From Vibrio viridaestus (GTDB taxonomy: Bacteria; Pseudomonadota; Gammaproteobacteria; Enterobacterales; Vibrionaceae): a stretch of DNA of 64,000 nt. Each line of letters begins with the position of its first letter. Within the stretch, counting starts at the first letter, position 1. The notes below the pieces were generated by a model. The model made no database searches. It saw only the letters and a program-made list of their open reading frames with translations, and was not told the DNA's origin. Both the position numbers and the translations under genes were made by a program. The DNA is taken from positions 310,001 to 374,000 of the forward strand of contig NZ_RJVQ01000001.1 in assembly GCF_003856525.1 (NCBI RefSeq), in the 5' to 3' direction. Of the stretch, positions 57,756-64,000 are shown piece after piece.

Positions 57756-59417
57756 TTAGCGTGCAAAACTTCTCTGTAACTTTTCGAGCCATTCATTAGT
57801 TGCTGAGCACAAGCTCATAAACTCTTCGCCCTGATACTTAATATCTTGAACTGTACTTTCGATTTTAACCAACAGATCTTTATCAACGAATATGTGTGGT
57901 AAGGCATCATGAAACGAGGCTCTGGTTTTACGAAGTAACTGTTCGATGTGAGTCGATTCTTTCGCTATATCATTACACTGGTTGGTCCAACTCGACCAAG
58001 AGGCAATACCATTCACATCTTTGGTAACAGCACGAACTAAAGTAGAACGATTACCGAGATCCTTTATCACAAACCGACTTTGCGAATCTTGGCTAAATTG
58101 CAACGCACATAATACGCTGCCTTCGTTAACATACCCGGTAGCTTCGCCATTCCCCTCTCTAATGAGTCTCTCGAATTCACTTTTCTCAACATAGACCCAG
58201 TGGCATTCTCCGTTAGCATGTTCTTTACTCGAAACTCCAGGAGAGCTTTGTAAAAGAACCAATTTAACAAAGGACTTATTCTGTTTTGAAAAGGTTTCTA
58301 ATATCCCAAGAGTCGTTTGAAATGTGCTTGCCTTTTTAATGAGTCCCGAAGAGATTTCCTGACTTAACTTCATAGCCAGTTTATCCTCAACGTCACTTTT
58401 CAATCCTAGAATGTCCTGAGTTGCAACAATGGTTTTGTGCTTAACCTGTTGCTGGTTAAAGGCATAGGACTGTGCAAATTGCATCACAACATCGATGATT
58501 TTTTCACGAGTTGTCGGCGAATTCCACAAACAATCTTTAAGCAGCAGTAGATCCAGAGGATTAAGTTCTGAGCGACCATTAAAATATGCGCTAGCTTTTA
58601 ACAGCTTAACCGCCTTTTTCCAGCGTCGGTCAGAAACGTAGTACGCCTCAGGATCAGAACTATCTGATTCGAGTGATTCTACCATCGATTTCAACTGGTA
58701 CAGTTTTTCAAAAATATCATCACTTAGTGGAATGCTCTGCAAATCCTCCAGCCAATGATGATACTCTTCATCTGAAATAGCCAAATCCGCTGGAATTTTC
58801 GTCTCTTGAGGAGTTCCAACCGTCAACAACGAGCGAAAGTTATTTTTTTCTTGGATTCGATTAACAAATAACCGAACCAATAGACGGTCATACAGTGCAT
58901 CTAATCCACTATCTTCCTCTGGTAATTCATTAGAAGCCGCTACGAGCAGACGCATTGGGACTTTGTAAATATCCGTTCCATTCTTAAAGGTTTTTTCATT
59001 TACGACGGTAAGAAGTGTATTGAGAATAGCAGGCCCTGCCTTCCAGATTTCATCAAGAAAAACAACTTGAGCCTCAGGTAAATAACCTTGAGTAAGTCTA
59101 ACATATTTACCATTGTCTTTTAGTTCTTGAATACTCAAAGGGCCAAACACCTCTTCCGGAGTCGAAAAGCGTGTCATAAGGTATTCAAAATAGGTACTTT
59201 TATGAAATGCCTGCATTAATCTTTTAGCAATAAGACTCTTGGCAATTCCCGGTGGACCTAACAAGAAAACACTTTCTCCAGATAACGCTGCGAGTAAACA
59301 CATTTTAATCGTGTGCTCACGTTCATAAATACCATCTGAGAGTGCAAACGACAGCTTATTAATTCGTTCTGATAACAGAGAGCGCTGAGAATGAGAGCTT
59401 AGCTTCGAGACATCCAT
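57756..59417 (-). CDS. ravA: MoxR-family AAA+ ATPase
   Basis: 553 residues from the ATG of MDVSKLSS; the frame is open upstream for 28 more codons with no Shine-Dalgarno. AAA+ module (about 15-300) with Walker A GPPGIAKS, Walker B VVFLDEIWKA and sensor AASNELPEED, followed by the RavA triple-helical and LARA-type C-terminal regions (about 330-553). It forms hexamers with ViaA. The E. coli partner LdcI is not encoded here. Confidence 0.92.
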   Translation of the reverse strand: MDVSKLSSHSQRSLLSERINKLSFALSDGIYEREHTIKMCLLAALSGESVFLLGPPGIAKSLIAKRLMQAFHKSTYFEYLMTRFSTPEEVFGPLSIQELKDNGKYVRLTQGYLPEAQVVFLDEIWKAGPAILNTLLTVVNEKTFKNGTDIYKVPMRLLVAASNELPEEDSGLDALYDRLLVRLFVNRIQEKNNFRSLLTVGTPQETKIPADLAISDEEYHHWLEDLQSIPLSDDIFEKLYQLKSMVESLESDSSDPEAYYVSDRRWKKAVKLLKASAYFNGRSELNPLDLLLLKDCLWNSPTTREKIIDVVMQFAQSYAFNQQQVKHKTIVATQDILGLKSDVEDKLAMKLSQEISSGLIKKASTFQTTLGILETFSKQNKSFVKLVLLQSSPGVSSKEHANGECHWVYVEKSEFERLIREGNGEATGYVNEGSVLCALQFSQDSQSRFVIKDLGNRSTLVRAVTKDVNGIASWSSWTNQCNDIAKESTHIEQLLRKTRASFHDALPHIFVDKDLLVKIESTVQDIKYQGEEFMSLCSATNEWLEKLQRSFAR

Positions 59418-59626
59418 AAATAATTCAACTTCTTTTATTGATCTATATGAGACTACACAGATAATATCAAGTATACAAACACGATAAAATGCAATACACA
59501 TCTGTACTTAAGCATCAATTAATAGATATATCAGATCAATCTATCAAATTAGATATTGAAACCTTTGTTTTTACTATTGAGACTAATATCACCTTTCTAT
59601 CGTTCATTTTTAGCTAGGAGGCTCGG

Positions 59627-60145
59627 GTGTCGAAAGAAATTCATAAATGGAAATCATTTATCCTAGAAGAAGAAGATTACATTTTTCCTGATCAGAGTCA
59701 TTCTCGCCATACAACGCTAAGGCATCCCGGTGCTGCAGTCATTATTGCGATGAACGACGAAGGTAAAATCGCCATTATTAAACAATTGCGACCTTCTCTA
59801 AACGATTGGCATATTGAATTGCCTGCGGGAACCAAGGAGGACAACGAAACCCCGCTAGAATGTGCAATTCGAGAGTTAGAGGAAGAGACTGGGTACTCCG
59901 CATCAGAATTTACTTATCTTGGAGAACTCATTCCTGCTGCAGGATTCTGCGATGAAATTCAGTATCTATTCTTAGCAAATCAGCTTAGTTATACTCACAG
60001 ATTAGCTGCCGATGAAGATGAGTTTATCGAATTGATGTTTCTTTCCGTGTCAGAAATTAATACGCATATTCAAAAAGACCGGATAAAGGATTCAAAAACC
60101 ATCGCCGCCATATATAAAGCACTACTTCTGGGTTATTTAAAATAG
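59627..60145 (+). CDS. Nudix hydrolase, ADP-ribose pyrophosphatase-like
   Basis: 172 residues. The Nudix box is complete: GTKEDNETPLECAIRELEEE then TGY (G-X5-E-X7-R-E-X2-E-E-X-G). It is preceded by the LPAG segment seen in NudF-type ADP-ribose pyrophosphatases and followed by EYLGELIPAAGF-like sequence. It would cleave a nucleoside diphosphate sugar. The start is a GTG behind AGGAGG. Divergent from ravA. Confidence 0.87.
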   Translation: MSKEIHKWKSFILEEEDYIFPDQSHSRHTTLRHPGAAVIIAMNDEGKIAIIKQLRPSLNDWHIELPAGTKEDNETPLECAIRELEEETGYSASEFTYLGELIPAAGFCDEIQYLFLANQLSYTHRLAADEDEFIELMFLSVSEINTHIQKDRIKDSKTIAAIYKALLLGYLK

Positions 60146-60244
60146 TTTATTTATTCACCATCTTATTGAATAAATATATTTTTCTACACTTTAATATAAG
60201 AAATAGCTAACATATTAGGCATAGCTAAATTAGATAAGCAACCA

Positions 60245-60961
60245 ATGATAAAAAGACGCCAAGGTAGACGAAGCGCAGAAGACGCGCAAAAAACGAAGCA
60301 GTCGATTTTACAAGTCGCAACTGAGTTATTTAGTGAGTTTGGGTATTCACAAGTAACACTTCGTAGTATTAGTGAGAGAGCAGGAATTTCTCACAGTTTA
60401 ATTAGACACCATTTCGGGAGTAAAGAACAAATATGGTATGAAATCAGCGATTCCATTCGAGAGTATATGGAAGAGCACTGTAAACAAGTTTTAAACTCTA
60501 TTCCTACTGATATACCGGTTAACGAAAAGCTCTACCAATTTTCTGTTCGCATTCTCGCTTTTACGTTAGTCAACAAAAATCCGATTCGATTATCTTCAGA
60601 TGTAATAGGAGAAGAAGACGAACGTTTCGATTATTTTTATCAGCACTCGACACAGCTTTCAACGATCATTGAGAATTTAGTCAATGAATACAATAGCTCA
60701 ACAACAGACCCAATTGAAGTCAACGAACTCAATTGGGAAATAATCTTATATGCACATGCTGCCGCATCTTTAGAGCCCTTTTTGAAAGCGACGTGGCCTG
60801 GAGAACATGATAGCTCCATCGAGCATCTTAAAAAGCATTGGTCTTTGTTTAATAGTTTGATGGCAAATAAACTGCATGTGGAAAGAGCTCATCGACTCAA
60901 AGCAGATAATGTGGCTGAACTTCATGCTATACCAGCCACATCGACTCTACACGCAATTTAG
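60245..60961 (+). CDS. TetR/AcrR-family regulator
   Basis: 238 residues with an N-terminal helix-turn-helix (about 20-65: VATELFSEFGYSQVTLRSISERAGISHSLIRHHFGSK) and a long all-helical ligand domain. The N-terminus is basic. It stands alone, tail to tail with a helicase gene 3 bp away. Its targets and ligand are unknown. No symmetrical site was obvious upstream. Confidence 0.9.
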   Translation: MIKRRQGRRSAEDAQKTKQSILQVATELFSEFGYSQVTLRSISERAGISHSLIRHHFGSKEQIWYEISDSIREYMEEHCKQVLNSIPTDIPVNEKLYQFSVRILAFTLVNKNPIRLSSDVIGEEDERFDYFYQHSTQLSTIIENLVNEYNSSTTDPIEVNELNWEIILYAHAAASLEPFLKATWPGEHDSSIEHLKKHWSLFNSLMANKLHVERAHRLKADNVAELHAIPATSTLHAI

Positions 60962-60964
60962 TGA

Positions 60965-62218
60965 CTACTTTTTACCACGAGAAGCATGAATTTTGAGCCG
61001 TTTCTTTAGCATTTGCTTCTCGTGGTTACGTCCTTTTCGCTTAGGAGCATTTGGACTTTCATCAACCACAATCTCTTCTTTGGGCTCAAAACCCGCTAAC
61101 CATTGAAGAGTGAATCTCTGTTCTACCAGCTGTTCAATGTCACGCAACATTGAGTTTTCTTTCGTTGTGACAAAAGACACAGCTAAACCCGCTTTATTCT
61201 GGCGTCCTGTACGACCAACTCGATGAACGTAGTCTTCAGCTTTGAATGGCATATCAAAATTGACGACAACCTGTAGATCATCAATATGTATACCTCTGGC
61301 AGCAACATCAGTAGCAACCAGAACTCTCGTACGACCCGTTGAAAAATCGGCAAGAGCCTTTTCACGAGCCCCCTGACTTTTATCTCCATGAATTGTCGCT
61401 GCGCTAATACCATCAAGTTTTAACTCTTTTGCCAGTGTTTCAGTCATCCCTTTCATCTTCACGAAGACTAAGACCTGCTGCCAATTTTCTGACCCGATCA
61501 AAAATGATAGCGCCTTCATTTTTTGCGATTGATTTAGTTCGTATAACCGTTGTTCAATACTTTCGACGGTACTATTTTCCAGATCAACTTGAACTCGACT
61601 AGGCTGTGAAAGCAAAGTTTGACTGAACTTGAGTACCTGAGGATTGTAGGTTGCAGAAAAAAGCAATGTTTGCGGCTTTACGGAGAACTTTTTTTTCAAT
61701 CTCTGGATATCTGGAGTGAAGCCCATATCAAGCATACGATCGCCTTCATCAAGAACCCAAAGCTGGACGTTTGTAACGTTTAAGCTACGAATATGGATTA
61801 AATCCAACAATCGCCCAGTGGTACCTATGACTACATCGATATTACTGCGCAATTTTTTCTTTTGCTCATTAATACTCGCTCCACCATAGAAGCATGCCCC
61901 AGAAAGACCCAAAGCCTCGCCAAAAGGTTCAAAAGCTGTATAAACTTGCTGCGCCAGTTCTCTGGTAGGCGTGATAATAAGTGCTTTGGGACTACCGTAA
62001 ATAGTATCCAGTGACTTAACTGTCATAAGCTTTTCAATAATGGGAAGCAGATAGGCTAGTGTTTTGCCGGAGCCTGTTTGAGCTCCTGCTATTAAATCAT
62101 TACCCTCAAGAATTTTAGGAATCGCCTCATATTGAATATCCGTTGGCTCATCAAAAGAAAGACTTTGAATACAAGCACAAAGCTCTGAGCTCAAACCTAA
62201 CATTGAAAACTTTTCCAC
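60965..62218 (-). CDS. DEAD-box-type RNA helicase (RhlE/SrmB-like) with DEGD motif
   Basis: About 417 residues. Motifs in order: Q motif near PTDIQYEAIP, Walker A AQTGSGKT, TPTRELAQQV, motif II VLDEGDRMLDMGF, SAT, and the C-terminal ARGIHIDDLQVVVNFDMP and HRVGRTGR. Motif II is DEGD in place of DEAD. A basic C-terminal tail (about 395-417) may bind RNA. It unwinds short RNA duplexes. A GTG at 62218 after AGGTG is the preferred start; a GTG at 62227 is possible. It overlaps or nearly touches acpH upstream, so they form an operon. Confidence 0.9.
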   Translation of the reverse strand: MEKFSMLGLSSELCACIQSLSFDEPTDIQYEAIPKILEGNDLIAGAQTGSGKTLAYLLPIIEKLMTVKSLDTIYGSPKALIITPTRELAQQVYTAFEPFGEALGLSGACFYGGASINEQKKKLRSNIDVVIGTTGRLLDLIHIRSLNVTNVQLWVLDEGDRMLDMGFTPDIQRLKKKFSVKPQTLLFSATYNPQVLKFSQTLLSQPSRVQVDLENSTVESIEQRLYELNQSQKMKALSFLIGSENWQQVLVFVKMKGMTETLAKELKLDGISAATIHGDKSQGAREKALADFSTGRTRVLVATDVAARGIHIDDLQVVVNFDMPFKAEDYVHRVGRTGRQNKAGLAVSFVTTKENSMLRDIEQLVEQRFTLQWLAGFEPKEEIVVDESPNAPKRKGRNHEKQMLKKRLKIHASRGKK

Positions 62219-62231
62219 AACTAACACCTAT

Positions 62232-62837
62232 CTACTCGTTTTGAATTCGTGCATAAGATAAAGAATCAGCAAGTAACTTCAAGTAAAAAGGTTCAAAAGC
62301 CTTTTCAATCGTATAGTAATGCTTCTCAAGAATAGAATTGCATTGAGCCAAAGGTTCGAAACGTGGACGGCGCTTCGATATATTCCGTATTGCTCTTTGA
62401 GTATTATCCCAGTGAACGTATGACTCTAGCCAATGTTCTGACCACATTTTTGTCGATACATGGGTATAGCTATCCGGGAGTGTCGGTATTTCTAGCTTCT
62501 CTTCTTTCGCCATTTCGGCTTGTGTTTCGCGCGTAAAGTCTGCAAGACTCTCGCAACTAAACAATGACCAATGTTTAGCCAGAAGATGATCCCAAAATAC
62601 ATCCATTGCTATCGGACAAAAGCGACGGCACTCTTCAGGGAACAGTGATTTCAATTCTTTGATCAAGGGACCTTCATCAGTATATCGGTCAACCCATCGA
62701 TGAAGGTAGATCCCATTAATAACCTTCTGACTAAATGACGTTTTCTGTACGTCACCTCGAACGAAATCACCCAGCAGATTACCTAATGGCGAGCTATTAC
62801 AATGTTGCGCAATATGCAGATGAGCTAAATAATTCAT
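62232..62837 (-). CDS. acpH: Acyl-carrier-protein phosphodiesterase
   Basis: 201 residues, similar to E. coli AcpH (193). It begins MNYLAHLHIAQH and has GNLLGDFVRGDV, HRWVDRYTD with conserved His and Asp, and MDVFWDHLLAKHW, which carry the HD-type metal site. It removes the 4'-phosphopantetheine from holo-ACP. The ATG at 62837 is preferred over a TTG at 62852. Its start sits directly after the T run of the galE terminator. Confidence 0.92.
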   Translation of the reverse strand: MNYLAHLHIAQHCNSSPLGNLLGDFVRGDVQKTSFSQKVINGIYLHRWVDRYTDEGPLIKELKSLFPEECRRFCPIAMDVFWDHLLAKHWSLFSCESLADFTRETQAEMAKEEKLEIPTLPDSYTHVSTKMWSEHWLESYVHWDNTQRAIRNISKRRPRFEPLAQCNSILEKHYYTIEKAFEPFYLKLLADSLSYARIQNE

Positions 62838-62862
62838 AAAAAAAGCCAGCAAAACTGCTGGC
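62838..62862 (-). terminator. galE terminator abutting the acpH start codon
   Basis: On the minus strand GCCAGCA (62862-62856) and TGCTGGC (62851-62845) form a 7-bp stem with a GTTT loop, followed by seven T. The next bases are the ATG of acpH. Confidence 0.85.
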
Positions 62863-62872
62863 CACTCTGACT

Positions 62873-63886
62873 CTATTCTGGATAACCGTTAGGGTTAGTT
62901 GATTGCCATAGCCAAGTATCTTTCGTCATATCTTCGAGCGTCTTTTTCGCTGTCCAACCTAATTCATCACGAGCTTTACTTGGATCAGCCCAGCACTCAG
63001 CGATATCCCCTGGACGTCGTTCCACAAGCTTATAGGCGATTTCTTTACCACAAGCTTTTTCGAATGCCTTGACCATATCAAGAACACTATAACCCTTTCC
63101 AGTACCTAGGTTATACGTATGTAAACCTGATTTATCTCCGATTTTCTGTAACGCGGCGACATGTCCATCAGCGAGATCAACAACATGAATGTAGTCACGA
63201 ACTCCCGTGCCGTCTTTCGTTGGGTAATCACTGCCAAACACGGATAAAAATTCACGACGGCCAACAGCAACCTGTGATACGAAAGGCATCAAATTGTTTG
63301 GTATTCCCTGAGGATCTTCTCCAAGCTTGCCTGTCGGATGAGCCCCCACAGGGTTAAAGTAACGAAGCAGTACAATACTCCAGTCCGGATTCGCCTTTTG
63401 AAAATCGGTCAGGCATTCCTCAACCATTAGCTTACTACGCCCATATGGGTTAGTCGCTCCAGTTGGAAACGACTCAAGAATTGGTGCGGAAGCTGGGTCA
63501 CCATAGACAGTTGCCGAGGAACTAAAAATAATCGATTTAACGCCAGCTTCACGCATTGCATCTACAAGTACTAATGTTCCATTTACATTGTTGTCATAGT
63601 ATTCAAGAGGTTTAGCCACGGACTCACCCACCGCTTTTAGTCCAGCGAAGTGAATTACCGCGTTAATGCTAAAACGCTTCATGGTTTCAACGAGTAATGC
63701 TTTGTCACGGACATCACCGCGAACAAATTCAGGGCGAGTTCCAGAAACCTCTTCGATACGCTGCAGAACAGCTTCTTTACTGTTGTACAGATTATCAAAT
63801 ATTACTGGCGTCATACCCGACGCTATCATCTGGATACACGTATGACTACCGATATACCCCATACCACCTGTTACTAAAACATTCAT
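62873..63886 (-). CDS. galE: UDP-glucose 4-epimerase
   Basis: 337 residues, the usual GalE length. N-terminal NAD-binding GGMGYIGSHT (7-16), catalytic Ser in FSSSATVYGD and Tyr-Lys in TNPYGRSK, then the C-terminal substrate region LRYFNPVGAHPTG. It interconverts UDP-glucose and UDP-galactose. No galT, galK or galM adjoins it, so it more likely serves envelope polysaccharide or glycan synthesis. The promoter must lie in the 110 bp to the right edge. Confidence 0.95.
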   Translation of the reverse strand: MNVLVTGGMGYIGSHTCIQMIASGMTPVIFDNLYNSKEAVLQRIEEVSGTRPEFVRGDVRDKALLVETMKRFSINAVIHFAGLKAVGESVAKPLEYYDNNVNGTLVLVDAMREAGVKSIIFSSSATVYGDPASAPILESFPTGATNPYGRSKLMVEECLTDFQKANPDWSIVLLRYFNPVGAHPTGKLGEDPQGIPNNLMPFVSQVAVGRREFLSVFGSDYPTKDGTGVRDYIHVVDLADGHVAALQKIGDKSGLHTYNLGTGKGYSVLDMVKAFEKACGKEIAYKLVERRPGDIAECWADPSKARDELGWTAKKTLEDMTKDTWLWQSTNPNGYPE

Positions 63887-64000
63887 TATTATTTAACCCT
63901 CTGACGACTTTATTTCAGTCTATCATCTGCTCCGTAGCTTGAAAGATTCGAAGGCATCACTTCCGAACACACAGAATAAATTCTTAAATATAAGACAGGT

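Overview
The window is chromosomal DNA of a marine gammaproteobacterium, almost certainly Vibrio or a close relative. The strongest evidence is an intact luxP-luxQ pair (periplasmic autoinducer-2 receptor plus hybrid sensor kinase). Supporting evidence is a Vibrio-length glgC, the E. coli-like accessory genes ytfQRT-yjfF, yidE, yceH, yccS, viaA/ravA and acpH, and a Gly-Leu-Gly-Cys tRNA array. The many catabolic, signalling and efflux genes, and luxPQ itself, would suit the second Vibrio chromosome; that placement is inference. No phage, plasmid, insertion sequence or CRISPR array was recognised.

Layout. 1-2577: 3' end of an NCS1-type permease, a myo-inositol 2-dehydrogenase-like gene and a TIM-barrel isomerase, probably the tail of an inositol-type catabolic operon. 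2641-3194: a non-coding stretch with nested inverted repeats. 3195-8703: glutaredoxin 2, then the ytfQRT-yjfF sugar ABC importer. 8750-12030: LysR regulator divergent from a DoxX / glutathionyl-hydroquinone reductase / DODA-type dioxygenase operon. 12285-13829: glpD. 13875-22422: a tctCBA carboxylate importer, nagA with an XRE-cupin regulator, and an unassigned glycyl radical enzyme with its activase; this is the best candidate for an undescribed pathway. 22512-24290: PAS-GGDEF-EAL protein. 24601-28192: an unassigned permease, a deletion scar joining the 3' ends of a gntP-type permease and a DeoR regulator, and yidE. 29085-33607: a MacA-MacB-outer membrane factor efflux operon. 33710-38468: LysE-type exporter, DUF386 protein, SH3-like membrane protein, a diguanylate cyclase and glgC. 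38733-45727: mgsA, helD, yccS, two small proteins and an isolated cobQ. 45925-50798: small outer-membrane protein, PilZ protein and luxPQ. 50923-55770: YhbQ-type GIY-YIG protein, yceH, small proteins, trxC, a PAS chemoreceptor and a lipase. 55775-56136: four tRNA genes. 56283-63886: viaA-ravA, a Nudix hydrolase, a TetR regulator, and a leftward group galE-acpH-DEAD-box helicase.

How parts work together. Several blocks are self-contained import-and-catabolism units (ytf, tct/GRE/nagA, glpD, inositol-like). Signalling is dense: AI-2 sensing by LuxPQ, two c-di-GMP turnover enzymes, one c-di-GMP receptor and a chemoreceptor. Starts were moved from the longest reading frame wherever a ribosome binding site or family alignment decided them (for example grxB, ytfR, nagA, the glycyl radical enzyme, macA, glgC, yceH, ravA, acpH).
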